This document shows positions 29,828-38,599 of a stretch of DNA of 60,877 nucleotides, piece after piece (position 1 is the first letter of the stretch; each line of letters opens with the position of its first letter). Made by a program: the position numbers and the translations under genes. Source of the DNA: RPQJ01 sp044226195 (GTDB lineage Bacteria; Pseudomonadota; Gammaproteobacteria; Steroidobacterales; Steroidobacteraceae); contig JBGAHO010000025.1 of assembly GCA_044226195.1 (NCBI GenBank), positions 1-60,877 of the forward strand. Direction: 5' to 3'. A model generated the notes under the pieces. It did no database searches. It had not been told where the DNA came from and was given only the letters and a program-made list of their open reading frames with translations.

Positions 29828-31192
29828 ATGAACCCGATCACCATCAGCGGCTTCAAGGCGTATGACCTGCGCGGCAAGATTCCCGCCGAGCTGAACGACG
29901 ACGTCGCCTACCGCGTCGGCCGGGCCTACGCCGAGTTCGTCAAGCCGAAGAAGGTGATCGTCGGGCGCGACATCCGCCTCTCGAGCGAGCAGCTCGGCAA
30001 GGCGCTCGAGGAGGGGCTGCTCGATTCGGGCGTCGACGTGTACGACATCGGCCTGTGCGGCACCGAGGTCGTGTACTTCGCAACCTTCGCGCAGGCCATG
30101 GACGGCGGCATCATGGTGACGGCGAGCCACAACCCGCCGGACTACAACGGCATGAAGTTCGTGCGCGAGGGCTCGCGGCCGCTGAGCGGCGACACGGGCC
30201 TGCAGGACATCCGCCGCATCGCGGAGTCGGGCCAGTTCACGAAGCCGGCGCGGCGCGGCGAGCGCTATGCCGTCGACATCATGCCGCAGTACATCGAGCA
30301 CCTGCTGTCGTACGTCGATCGCAGCAAGCTCAAGCCGCTCAAGGTCGTGGTGCACGCGGGCAACGGCGGCGCCGGCCTGATCATCGACAAGCTCGAGGCC
30401 CACCTGCCGTTCCGGTTCATCAAGGTCCACCACGAGCCGGACGGCACCTTCCCGCACGGTGTGCCGAACCCGATGCTCGTCGAAAACCACCGGGCGCCGG
30501 TGGAGGCGCTGAAGAAGCACGGCGCCGACTGCGCGATCTCCTGGGACGGCGACTACGACCGCTGCTTCCTGTTCGACGAGCACGGCGGCTTCATCGAGGG
30601 CTACTACATCGTCGGGCTGCTGGCCGCGGCGTTCCTGCAGCAGGCGCCGGGAAGCCGCATCGTGCACGACCCGCGCCTCACCTGGAACACGCTCGACATC
30701 GTCGCCAAGTGCGGCGGCCAGGCGGTGCAATCCAAGTCGGGCCATGCGTTCATCAAGGCCAAGATGCGCGAGGTGGACGGCATCTACGGCGGCGAGATGA
30801 GCGCCCACCACTATTTCCGCGATTTCGCCTACTGCGACAGCGGCATGATCCCGTGGCTGCTGGTGCTGCAGCTGATGTCGACCACGGGCAAGACCCTGTC
30901 CGAGCTGGTGGGGGAGCGCATGCGCCTGTTCCCGGCCAGCGGCGAGATCAACCGGCGCGTGCCGGACGCCAAGGCGACGATCGCCGCGGTCCTCGCGAAG
31001 TACCAGCCACTCGCCAGCGACGTCGATTACACCGACGGCGTCAGCGTGGAATTCGGCCAGTGGCGCTTCAACCTGCGCGCCTCGAACACCGAGCCCCTGA
31101 TCCGGCTCAACGTGGAGAGCCGCGGCAACGAGGCGCTGATGCGGGAAATGACCGCCCAGCTGCTCGACCTGATAGGCGGGGAGCCCGGTTGA
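29828..31192 (+). CDS. manB: Phosphomannomutase / phosphoglucomutase
   Basis: ManB converts mannose-6-P to mannose-1-P (often also Glc-6-P to Glc-1-P). The 454-aa alpha-D-phosphohexomutase has KAYDLRGKIPAELN, the phosphoserine loop TASHNPPDYNGMKF with Ser100, the Mg2+ loop DGDYDR (Asp240, Asp242, Asp244), the sugar-binding GGEMSAHHYFRDF and the phosphate-binding RASNTEPLIRLNVE. ATG 29828 was chosen over a GTG three codons earlier. It works directly upstream of ManC; a dual function could also feed UDP-Glc for ugd. Confidence 0.95.
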   Translation: MNPITISGFKAYDLRGKIPAELNDDVAYRVGRAYAEFVKPKKVIVGRDIRLSSEQLGKALEEGLLDSGVDVYDIGLCGTEVVYFATFAQAMDGGIMVTASHNPPDYNGMKFVREGSRPLSGDTGLQDIRRIAESGQFTKPARRGERYAVDIMPQYIEHLLSYVDRSKLKPLKVVVHAGNGGAGLIIDKLEAHLPFRFIKVHHEPDGTFPHGVPNPMLVENHRAPVEALKKHGADCAISWDGDYDRCFLFDEHGGFIEGYYIVGLLAAAFLQQAPGSRIVHDPRLTWNTLDIVAKCGGQAVQSKSGHAFIKAKMREVDGIYGGEMSAHHYFRDFAYCDSGMIPWLLVLQLMSTTGKTLSELVGERMRLFPASGEINRRVPDAKATIAAVLAKYQPLASDVDYTDGVSVEFGQWRFNLRASNTEPLIRLNVESRGNEALMREMTAQLLDLIGGEPG

Positions 31193-31200
31193 CGGGGGGT

Positions 31201-31229
31201 TTGACCGGGCCGGCGCGTCCCCCTAAACT
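31201..31229 (+). promoter_or_regulatory. Sigma-70 promoter of tRNA-Val(CAC)
   Basis: TTGACC (31201-31206), a 17-nt spacer and TAAACT (31224-31229) are followed by a GC-rich discriminator (ACGCGCCCC). The expected start lies around 31236, just ahead of the tRNA at 31245. Confidence 0.75.
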
Positions 31230-31244
31230 ACGCGCCCCTTGAAT

Positions 31245-31319
31245 GGGCGGTTAGCTCAGCGGTAGAGCACTGCTTTCACACGGCAGGGGTCGATGGTTCG
31301 ATCCCATCACCGCCCACCA
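31245..31319 (+). tRNA. tRNA-Val (anticodon CAC)
   Basis: Acceptor GGGCGGT/ACCGCCC, stem CTGCT/GGCAG (one wobble) with loop TTCACAC (CAC), T-arm GATGGTTCGATCCCATC and encoded CCA are present. It reads GTG codons, which are frequent here, and precedes gltX on the same strand. Confidence 0.95.
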
Positions 31320-31324
31320 GACAC

Positions 31325-31349
31325 CTACGCCGGCCTCCAGCCGGCGTAG
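31325..31349 (+). other. Hairpin between tRNA-Val and gltX
   Basis: CTACGCCGGC (31325-31334), loop CTCCA, GCCGGCGTAG (31340-31349) is a perfect 10-bp stem placed between the tRNA CCA end and gltX (ATG 31368). Only a short TCATTTC follows, so it is a weak terminator at best; it could be a processing or attenuation signal. Confidence 0.5.
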
Positions 31350-31367
31350 TCATTTCGGGACCTTGCC

Positions 31368-32762
31368 ATGACCGTTCGCACGCGTTTCGCTCCCAGTCCC
31401 ACCGGCATGCTGCACATCGGCGGCGTGCGCACGGCGCTCTTCTGCTGGCTCTACGCCCGGCGGCACGGGGGCACGTTCATCCTGCGCATCGAGGACACGG
31501 ACCGCGAGCGCTCCACGCCGGAGGCCGTCCACGCGATCCTCGAGGGCATGCAATGGCTCGGCCTCGACCACGACGAGGGCCCGTTCTACCAGACGCAGCG
31601 CATGGACCGGTACGGCGAGGTCATCCAGCAGTTCCTGCGCGAGGGCAAGGCCTATCACTGCTACTGCTCGAAGGAAGAGCTGGACGAGATGCGTGCGGCG
31701 CAGACGGCGCGCAAGGAGAAGCCGCGCTATGACGGTCGCTGCCGCCACCGCCAGGAGCCTGTGCCGGGCGTGAACCCGGTGGTGCGCTTCCGCAACCCGG
31801 ACGAGGGCACGGTCGTGGTCAACGACGTCGTGCACGGACCGATCACCTTCGACAGCGGCGAGCTCGACGACCTCATCATCGCGCGATCGGACGGCACCCC
31901 CACGTACAACTTCTGCGTGGTGGTCGACGACTACGACATGCAGGTCACGCACGTGATCCGCGGCGACGACCACATCAACAACACGCCGCGCCAGATCAAC
32001 ATGCTCAAGGCACTCGGCGTCGAGCCGCCGCTCTATGCGCACGTGCCGATGATCCTCGGCCCCGACGGCGCCAAGCTGTCGAAGCGCCACGGCGCGGTGA
32101 GCGTCCTGCAGTACCGCGAGGACGGCTTCCTGCCCGAGGGCCTGCTCAACTACCTCGGCCGGCTCGGCTGGTCCTACGGCGACCAGGAGATCTTCTCGCT
32201 CGAGGAGATGACGCGGCTGTTCGACATCCACGACGTGAACAAGGGCGCCTCCGCCCTCAACGTCGACAAGATGCTGTGGACCAACCAGCAGCACATCATG
32301 CGCGCGACGCCCGAGCGGCTGGCCGGCTACCTGCGGCCGCAGCTGGCGGCGCTCGGCGTCGAGACCGACGACCTGGCGAAGCTCGCGGCCGTTGCGAAGG
32401 CCCAGCAGGAGCGCGCGAAGACGCTGAAGGAGATGGCCGAGAACAGCCTGTTCTTCTTCCGCGACGTGACGGCCTACGACGAGAAGGCCGCGAAGAAGAA
32501 CCTCACGCCGGACGCGGCACCGCTGCTGCGCGCGGTGCGCGAGCAACTGGCAGCACTCGCCGAGTGGCGGGCGGAGGCGATCCACGGCGTCATCCAGGCC
32601 GTCGCCACCGGTGCCGGGGCGGGCATGGGCAAGGTCGCGCAGCCGGTGCGCGTGGCGGTGTCGGGAGGCTCGGTCTCGCCGCCCATCGACGGCACCCTCG
32701 AGATCCTCGGGCGCGAGACGACGCTGCAGCGACTCGATCGCGCGATCGCCGCCTGCGGCTGA
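31368..32762 (+). CDS. gltX: Glutamyl-tRNA synthetase
   Basis: GltX is a class I synthetase charging tRNA-Glu. The 464-aa protein has the HIGH-type motif PSPTGMLHIGGVRTALF, FILRIEDTDRERS, the KMSKS-type loop KLSKRHGAVSV and an all-helical anticodon-binding C-terminal half. YHCYCSKEELDEMRA with CRH further on is the SWIM-like/zinc-binding region. Length is normal (about 470). It is probably co-transcribed with tRNA-Val(CAC). The catabolic region starts 39 nt downstream. Confidence 0.97.
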   Translation: MTVRTRFAPSPTGMLHIGGVRTALFCWLYARRHGGTFILRIEDTDRERSTPEAVHAILEGMQWLGLDHDEGPFYQTQRMDRYGEVIQQFLREGKAYHCYCSKEELDEMRAAQTARKEKPRYDGRCRHRQEPVPGVNPVVRFRNPDEGTVVVNDVVHGPITFDSGELDDLIIARSDGTPTYNFCVVVDDYDMQVTHVIRGDDHINNTPRQINMLKALGVEPPLYAHVPMILGPDGAKLSKRHGAVSVLQYREDGFLPEGLLNYLGRLGWSYGDQEIFSLEEMTRLFDIHDVNKGASALNVDKMLWTNQQHIMRATPERLAGYLRPQLAALGVETDDLAKLAAVAKAQQERAKTLKEMAENSLFFFRDVTAYDEKAAKKNLTPDAAPLLRAVREQLAALAEWRAEAIHGVIQAVATGAGAGMGKVAQPVRVAVSGGSVSPPIDGTLEILGRETTLQRLDRAIAACG

Positions 32763-32801
32763 CCGCTTGCCGGCGCGGCGGCGCTGGCCCATCCTCGGCC
32801 G

Positions 32802-34412
32802 ATGGCGAGCCCGGCCGACTTGCCCGATCGGCGCGACTGCGTGGTGCGCGAACTGCTGCTGCGCTGGGCGCGCGAGCGGCCGGCGCACCCGTTTCTCGAG
32901 TTCGCGGACGGCGAGACGTGGACCTTCGCGGACACGCTGCAGCGCGTCCGCTGCGCGGCCGGCGGACTCGCCTCGCTCGGCGTCGTGCGTGGGTCGCACG
33001 TCGCGTGCTGGCTGCCGAACTCGCGTGCCGCGGTGCTCACGTGGCTCGCCACGAACTTCCTCGGCGCGATCCACGTGCCGCTCAATACCGGTTACCGGGG
33101 CGGCATCCTGCAGCATGCCCTCGCGATCTGCGGTGCCCGGGTCCTCGTCGCCCAGGCCAGCCTGCTCCCGCGTCTCGACGACATCGACACGGGCGCGCTC
33201 ACCGACGGGATCGTCGTGGGCGGCCCGGCGTGCGGGACGAATCGACTGCGGTGGCATGACGAGGCGATCCTGGCGCAAACACCCGGACCGGATCCGGTCG
33301 AGCCCGTCGAGCCCTGGGATCTCATTTACGTCATCCTCACCTCGGGCACGACGGGTCCCTCGAAAGCCGTTCAGTGCACGTACGTGCAGGCCTGGGTCGG
33401 CGCCGCGCTCGGCATGGACTATTACGCTGCGGACGACCGGTTGCTCGCGAACCTCCCGCTGTTCCACGTGAGCGGTGCCGGGGCAGTGCTCGACCGGCTC
33501 GCCAAGGGCGGCACCTGCATCCTGGTCGACGGATTCCACCCCGACACCTTCTGGGACGTGGTGCGTCGTCATCGCGTCACCGGGGCCTGCCTGGTGGGAG
33601 CGATGACGCAATTCCTGCTGCGCCGCGCGCCCGACCCGCGGGACCGCGACCACACGCTGCGGCACGTCGTGACGGTGCCCTGGAACCAGGACTCCGTGGC
33701 ACTCGCGCAACGCTACGGCCTGCAGATGCACACCGCGTTCAACATGACCGAGACGGCCGTGCCGATCCGTTCGCCGGCGAATCCCACGCAACTCGGCACT
33801 TGCGGGCAGCCGCGGCCGGGCATCGAGGCCCGGGTCGTCGATGCGCACGACCAGGAATTGCCGCCCGGCTCGGTCGGAGAACTGGTGCTGCGAGCGGCGC
33901 GGCCCTGGGAGATCTCGCCCGGATACCTCGGTGATCCGGCGGCGACGGCGGCGGTCTGGCGCAACGGCTGGTTCCATACCGGCGACGCCTTCCGGCGCGA
34001 TGCCGACGGCAACTTCTATTTCGTCGATCGCGTGAAGGACGCGATCCGTCGCCGCGGCGAGAACGTCTCGTCGTTCGAAGTCGAGGCGGAGGCCTTGCAG
34101 TACCCGGCGGTGCTGGATGCCGCCGCGGTCGCCGTGCCGGCGGACGCCGGCGAGGACGAGGTGTTGCTGGCGGTGGTCTGGCGTCCCGGGTCCACGCCGT
34201 CGCCGCGCGACCTGCTGGCGTTCCTCGCGCCGCGCATGGCGCACTTCATGTTGCCGCGCTACGTCCGCGTCCTCGCCGAACTGCCGCGGACGCCGACGGC
34301 CAAGGTCGAGAAGCACCGGCTGCGCGCGGCGGGCGTGACGCCGGACACCTGGGACCGCGAGGGGCACGGGGTGACCGTGCGCGGCGGGCAGGTGCTCGGC
34401 CTGGGCGGGTAG
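32802..34412 (+). CDS. AMP-forming acyl-CoA ligase, CaiC-like (ligase 1)
   Basis: This 536-aa ANL-superfamily enzyme activates a carboxylate with ATP and CoA. Motifs are the P-loop LTSGTTGPSKAV, the adenine motif HTAFNMTE, the hinge region GWFHTGDAFRRDADGNFYFVDRVKDAIRRRGEN and the A10 lysine in PRTPTAKVEKHRL. It resembles crotonobetaine/carnitine-CoA ligases, but the substrate is unpredictable. It shares long stretches, including the C-terminal AGVTPDTWDRE, with the ligase at 54780-56408, so the two are paralogues bracketing the catabolic region. It lies upstream of two thiolase genes on the same strand. Confidence 0.85.
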   Translation: MASPADLPDRRDCVVRELLLRWARERPAHPFLEFADGETWTFADTLQRVRCAAGGLASLGVVRGSHVACWLPNSRAAVLTWLATNFLGAIHVPLNTGYRGGILQHALAICGARVLVAQASLLPRLDDIDTGALTDGIVVGGPACGTNRLRWHDEAILAQTPGPDPVEPVEPWDLIYVILTSGTTGPSKAVQCTYVQAWVGAALGMDYYAADDRLLANLPLFHVSGAGAVLDRLAKGGTCILVDGFHPDTFWDVVRRHRVTGACLVGAMTQFLLRRAPDPRDRDHTLRHVVTVPWNQDSVALAQRYGLQMHTAFNMTETAVPIRSPANPTQLGTCGQPRPGIEARVVDAHDQELPPGSVGELVLRAARPWEISPGYLGDPAATAAVWRNGWFHTGDAFRRDADGNFYFVDRVKDAIRRRGENVSSFEVEAEALQYPAVLDAAAVAVPADAGEDEVLLAVVWRPGSTPSPRDLLAFLAPRMAHFMLPRYVRVLAELPRTPTAKVEKHRLRAAGVTPDTWDREGHGVTVRGGQVLGLGG

Positions 34413-34466
34413 CTGGCATTATCGAACTGATCGGCTATGCTGGACACGATCCAGCTCGAGGCAGCC

Positions 34467-35696
34467 ATGGCGATACACCTGATCGGCGGTTACCAGACGG
34501 ACTTCGCGCGCGTGTGGTCGCGCGAGGGGCTCGATTACACGGCCATGATGCGCGAGGCGATCGACGGCGCGCTCGAGTCCTGCCGCCTCGAGCCGGGCGA
34601 CATCGACGCGATCCACGTGGGCAACGCGTTCGGCGAGCTGTACCGCGGCCAGGGCCACCTCGCCGCGATGGTCGCCCAGGTCAAGCCGGAATTCTTCGGC
34701 AAGCCCGCGATGCGTCACGAGGCGGCCTGTGCATCGAGTTCGCTCGCGATCCTCGCGGCGACGGCCGAGCTCGAGGCGGGTCGCTACGACTGCATCCTCG
34801 TGCTCGGCGTCGAGGAGGAGAAGAACCTGCCGGGCGACCAGGCCTCGCAGGTGCAGAATGCCGCGTCGTGGCAGGGGCACGAAGGACTCGACTGCAAGTT
34901 CGTCTGGCCCGCGGTCTTCGGCCGCATCGCGATGGCGTACGGCGAGCGCTACGGCCTCGATCGCCGCTACCTCAACCGCATCGCCGAGATCAACATGGGC
35001 AACGCCAAGCGCAATCCGCGGGCGCAGACCCGCCGCTGGGCGTTCACGCCGGAGACCTTCACCGACGACGACGCGGCCAATCCGGTGATCGAACCCGGCA
35101 CGCGCCGGCAGGATTGCGGCCAGATCACCGACGGCGCCGTCGCCATCGTGCTGGCGTCGGACCGTTTCATGCAGGCGTACGCCGCGCGGCGCGGCGCGCG
35201 TGTCGCCGAATTCCCGCAGATTCTCGGCTGGGGCCACACCAACGCAGGCATCCGCTTCCTCGACAAGCTCGAGCGCAGCCGGGGCGTCGAGTACATGTTC
35301 CCGCACGTGCGCCAGGCGATCACGGATGCGTGGCGCCGCGCCGGGATCGCCGGTGTCGAGGCCCTCGACGGCATCGAGACCCACGACTGCTTCACGTCGA
35401 CCGAGTACATGGCGATCGACCACTTCGGGCTCACGCCACCGGGGCAGAGCTGGCAGGCCGTCGAGCAGGGCGCGATCGAGATGGGTGGCCGTTGCCCGGT
35501 CAACGCATCGGGTGGGCTCATCGGCGTCGGCCACCCGGTCGGCGCCACCGGCGCGCGCCTGATGCTCGACGCCGGGCGGCAGGTGACCGGTACGGCGGGC
35601 GATTACCAGGTGTCGGGCGCGCGCACCTACCAGACCCTCAACATCGGCGGCTCGCTCGGCACGGTGGTGAGCTTCGTCGTCGGTCTCAGGGACTGA
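34467..35696 (+). CDS. Thiolase, SCP2/acetyl-CoA acetyltransferase type
   Basis: This 409-aa thiolase-fold protein has nucleophile Cys88 (HEAACASSSLA), ETHDCFTSTEYMAI (the HDCF motif of SCP2-type thiolases), the catalytic His in GGLIGVGHPVGATGARL and the ending NIGGSLGTVVSF in place of the usual CxGGG. This pattern fits thiolases acting on bulky or branched acyl-CoAs. Many such enzymes pair with a DUF35 protein, which is not seen here. ATG 34467 (MAIHLIGG) has a GAGG-type ribosome site; an in-frame ATG ten codons upstream is possible. A second thiolase starts 5 nt after it. Confidence 0.86.
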   Translation: MAIHLIGGYQTDFARVWSREGLDYTAMMREAIDGALESCRLEPGDIDAIHVGNAFGELYRGQGHLAAMVAQVKPEFFGKPAMRHEAACASSSLAILAATAELEAGRYDCILVLGVEEEKNLPGDQASQVQNAASWQGHEGLDCKFVWPAVFGRIAMAYGERYGLDRRYLNRIAEINMGNAKRNPRAQTRRWAFTPETFTDDDAANPVIEPGTRRQDCGQITDGAVAIVLASDRFMQAYAARRGARVAEFPQILGWGHTNAGIRFLDKLERSRGVEYMFPHVRQAITDAWRRAGIAGVEALDGIETHDCFTSTEYMAIDHFGLTPPGQSWQAVEQGAIEMGGRCPVNASGGLIGVGHPVGATGARLMLDAGRQVTGTAGDYQVSGARTYQTLNIGGSLGTVVSFVVGLRD

Positions 35697-35701
35697 CGGC
35701 C

Positions 35702-36856
35702 ATGGCGGTCTACCTCTACGACGCGGTGCGCACGATTCGCGGCAAGGCGCGTCCGGACGGCGCGCTCGCCGCCCTGAAGCCGCAGGACCTGGTGGCCGGG
35801 CTCGTCGACGGCCTCGAGGCGCGCGGCCAGACGCCGCGCAGCGCCGAGTCGCTGGTGCTGGGTTGCGTCGGGCAGTTCGGCGACCAGGGCGGCAACGTCG
35901 CGCTGGTGTCGAAGCTGCGCGCCGGCGTGTCGGAATCGGCGAGCGCCTTCACGCTCAACAATTACTGCGTTTCCGGCCTCACGGCAATCGGCCACGCGGC
36001 TGCACAGGTGCAAGCCGGTGTCGTCGATCGGGCCCTCGCCGGCGGCGTGGAGATGATGTCGCGCGTGCCGTTCCTCGGCGATCACGCGGCGTATTACACG
36101 GACGCGTCCTTCCCGAAGCGCAGCCGGTTCATTCCCGTGGTGCTGGCCGCGGACCGGCTGGCGCAGGCCGAAGGCCTCTCGCGAGCCGAACTCGATGCAG
36201 TCGCACTCGCGTCCCAGCAGAAAGCGGCGGCCGCGGAGGCGCGGCCCGCGACGTTCGCCTCGCGCGTGTCGCTCGGACCGGTGGCGACCGACGAATGCGT
36301 GCGTCCACAGACGACGGCTGCGTCGCTGGCCGCCATGCAACCCGGGTTCGTCGCGCTCGCGGAGCAATATGCCGAGGCGCTCGACGGCCCGATCGACCAT
36401 CGACACACGATCGGCCACGCGCCGCCCGTGTGCGACGGTGCCGGTCTCGCAGTGATCGGCGGCGAGCCGGGCAACGGGCCTCGGGCGCGCGCCCGGATCC
36501 GGGCCTGGGCCGAGGCGGGCGGTGACCCGCACGCGTCGCTGCTGGCGGGCTTCAGTGCCATGGAGCAGGTCCTGAAGCGCACGGGACTCACGCTGGCGGA
36601 CTTCGATCGCATCGAGTTCATGGAAGCCTTCGCCGTGGTGATCGCCAAGTTCCTGCGTGACTGCCCGGCCGATCCGGCGCGCGTGAACGTGGCGGGCGGG
36701 CACATCGCCCGCGGCCACCCGATGGGCGCGACGGGCGCCATCCTGGTCTCGACGTTGCTCGACCAGCTCGCCGATGCCGATGGCACGCTCGGCCTCGTGG
36801 TGGCCACTGGCGCCACCGGCGTCGGCTCCGCGATGGTGATCGAGCGGCTGAGCTGA
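35702..36856 (+). CDS. Acetyl-CoA C-acyltransferase (thiolase) with atypical active site
   Basis: This 384-aa thiolase of the FadA type has nucleophile Cys89 in NNYCVSGLTAIGHAA and catalytic His in GGHIARGHPMGATGA. Two family positions differ: the usual NEAFA is MEAFA, and the C-terminal CxGGGMG is replaced by ATGATGVGSA, so the second catalytic cysteine is missing. It may be a specialised enzyme or the non-catalytic partner in a heteromer with the thiolase just upstream. The 5-nt spacing implies co-translation. In a beta-oxidation cycle it would release acetyl- or propionyl-CoA. Confidence 0.85.
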   Translation: MAVYLYDAVRTIRGKARPDGALAALKPQDLVAGLVDGLEARGQTPRSAESLVLGCVGQFGDQGGNVALVSKLRAGVSESASAFTLNNYCVSGLTAIGHAAAQVQAGVVDRALAGGVEMMSRVPFLGDHAAYYTDASFPKRSRFIPVVLAADRLAQAEGLSRAELDAVALASQQKAAAAEARPATFASRVSLGPVATDECVRPQTTAASLAAMQPGFVALAEQYAEALDGPIDHRHTIGHAPPVCDGAGLAVIGGEPGNGPRARARIRAWAEAGGDPHASLLAGFSAMEQVLKRTGLTLADFDRIEFMEAFAVVIAKFLRDCPADPARVNVAGGHIARGHPMGATGAILVSTLLDQLADADGTLGLVVATGATGVGSAMVIERLS

Positions 36857-36864
36857 GGCGCGCC

Positions 36865-37254
36865 TCAGGCCGAGGCTTTCTGGCGCAGGACCGCAGCCTG
36901 GGCCGGGTCGACGTATTCCTCGATGCGCTTGATGAGCCCGTTCTCGAGCGTGATCACGCAGCAGGCGAGCAGCCGCAACTGCTTGCCGTTCGCGAGGTCC
37001 GCCTCGAGCACGTGCTGCTGGAACCAGCCGCCGGGCAGCAACTCGCGCCGCAGGATGCGATAGCGCCGGCTCGGCGCCTTGCGCGCCATCCACTCGAACA
37101 GCTTGAGGTTTTCCTCGAGCGGCTGGTCGTAGTCGTCGAAGTTGTGCCAGCAGGTGGCGCCCGGTGCGTAGAAGGCACGGACGACCGCCGGATCGTGCCC
37201 GTCGAGCGCGGCCATGAAGCGGTCGGCGAAGTCGTGGATTTCCTGCGGTTGCAT
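36865..37254 (-). CDS. SnoaL/NTF2-fold small protein (1)
   Basis: This 129-aa protein has the cone-shaped NTF2-like pattern: helix EIHDFADRFMAALDGHDPAVVRAFYAPGA, conserved WHNFD, then strands including YRILRRELL, WFQQHVLEADL, RLLACCVITLENGLIKRIEEYVDP. Family members are isomerases, hydrolases or ligand-binding proteins. It is convergent with the thiolase upstream and divergent from the acyl-CoA dehydrogenase pair. It is one of four SnoaL-like proteins in this region. The reaction is unknown. Confidence 0.75.
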   Translation of the reverse strand: MQPQEIHDFADRFMAALDGHDPAVVRAFYAPGATCWHNFDDYDQPLEENLKLFEWMARKAPSRRYRILRRELLPGGWFQQHVLEADLANGKQLRLLACCVITLENGLIKRIEEYVDPAQAAVLRQKASA

Positions 37255-37329
37255 GCGGGGCTCTCCAGTGGATGGCGCGGCGGTCGCGAGACAGTCTAAT
37301 TATGCAACTGAATCCGCCACTCCGTGCAA

Positions 37330-37358
37330 TTGACCGAGCCGCCGGGAAACCCTAACCT
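37330..37358 (+). promoter_or_regulatory. Possible promoter of the acyl-CoA dehydrogenase operon
   Basis: TTGACC (37330-37335), a 17-nt spacer and TAACCT (37353-37358) lie 33 nt before the first acyl-CoA dehydrogenase. On the opposite strand the same 136-nt divergent gap offers TTGCAC and CATAAT boxes (19-nt spacing) for the SnoaL gene, so the two promoters would be back to back. Confidence 0.45.
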
Positions 37359-37390
37359 CGTCGCGGTCCCAGCCCGACGACGGATTCCCG

Positions 37391-38581
37391 ATGCATCTGG
37401 ATTTCACGGCGGAAGAACTCGGCTTCCGCGAGCAGGTGCGGGCCTTCATCGCCCGCGCGTATCCCGCCGACGTGCGCGCCAAGCAGGAGGCCGGTGAGGA
37501 ACTGCTCAAGCAGGACTTCCTCAAGTGGCACCAGATCCTCGGCCGCCAGGGCTGGTCGGTGCCGGCGTGGCCGGTGGAGTACGGCGGCACCGGCTGGACG
37601 CCGACCCAGCGCTACATCTGGGGCGAGGAACTGGCGCTCGCCGACACGGTGCCCATCATCGCGTTCTCGACCGGTCTCGTCGGACCCGTCATCTACACGT
37701 TCGGCACACCCGAGCAGAAGGCACGCTTCCTGCCCGACATCGTTGCGGGCCACACGTGGTGGTGCCAGGGCTATTCCGAGCCGGGTGCCGGCTCGGATCT
37801 CGCCGGACTGCAGACGCGCGCCGTCCGCGAGGGCGACCACTACGTGGTCAACGGCCAGAAGACCTGGACGACGCTCGCGCAGCACGCCGACTGGGGCTTC
37901 TTCCTCGTGCGCACGGACCCGGCGGCCCGCAAGCAGGCCGGCATCAGCTTCCTGCTGATCGACATGAAGAGCCCGGGCGTCACGGTGCGGCCGATCATCA
38001 CGCTCGACGGCGCGCACGAGGTCAACGAGGTCTGGCTGGAGAACGTGCGCGTGCCGGTCGAGAACCGCGTCTACGAGGAGAACAAGGGCTGGACCTGCGC
38101 CAAGATGCTGCTTGCGCACGAACGCAGCGGCATCGCGAACGTGGCGCGCTCCAAGGTGGCACTGCGCGAATTGCGCCAGCTCGCCGCGCAGGTGGGCGAG
38201 GGCAGCGGCACGCTCGCCGACGAACCGGTGTTCCGCCGCAAGCTCACCGAGCTCGAAGTGGACCTGCTCGCCCTCGAGCACACGGAACTGCGCATGCTCG
38301 CCGCGGAGAATGCCGGCAAGGCGCCGGGCGTCGAGGTCTCCATGCTCAAGATCCGCGGCACCGAGGTGGCGCAACGCATCAACGAACTGGCGCTCGAGGC
38401 GGTCGGATCGCACGGTGCATTGCGCGTGCGCCGGGCGCTGGCCCACGGCGCGGCGGCGGTGGCGTGGCCGCCCGCGGTCGGCGTCGCCGATACCTACTTC
38501 AACATGCGCAAGACCTCGATCTTCGGCGGGTCGAACGAGATCCAGCGCAACATCCTCGCCAAGGCCGTGCTCGGTCTCTGA
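37391..38581 (+). CDS. Acyl-CoA dehydrogenase, large-subunit (PimC-like) type
   Basis: This 396-aa FAD-dependent acyl-CoA dehydrogenase introduces an alpha,beta double bond. Features are WSVPAWPVEYGGTGWT, the FAD-contact region WWCQGYSEPGAGSDLAGLQTRA, NGQKTWTTLAQHADW and the C-terminal FGGSNEIQRNILAK. It is followed 18 nt later by a second, shorter dehydrogenase; such pairs (PimC/PimD, or the alpha2-beta2 ChsE-type enzymes of steroid side-chain breakdown) act as heteromers. The pairing is inferred from adjacency. It heads a five-gene plus-strand unit. Confidence 0.9.
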   Translation: MHLDFTAEELGFREQVRAFIARAYPADVRAKQEAGEELLKQDFLKWHQILGRQGWSVPAWPVEYGGTGWTPTQRYIWGEELALADTVPIIAFSTGLVGPVIYTFGTPEQKARFLPDIVAGHTWWCQGYSEPGAGSDLAGLQTRAVREGDHYVVNGQKTWTTLAQHADWGFFLVRTDPAARKQAGISFLLIDMKSPGVTVRPIITLDGAHEVNEVWLENVRVPVENRVYEENKGWTCAKMLLAHERSGIANVARSKVALRELRQLAAQVGEGSGTLADEPVFRRKLTELEVDLLALEHTELRMLAAENAGKAPGVEVSMLKIRGTEVAQRINELALEAVGSHGALRVRRALAHGAAAVAWPPAVGVADTYFNMRKTSIFGGSNEIQRNILAKAVLGL

Positions 38582-38599
38582 GCGCGAGCGGGAGCCGTC

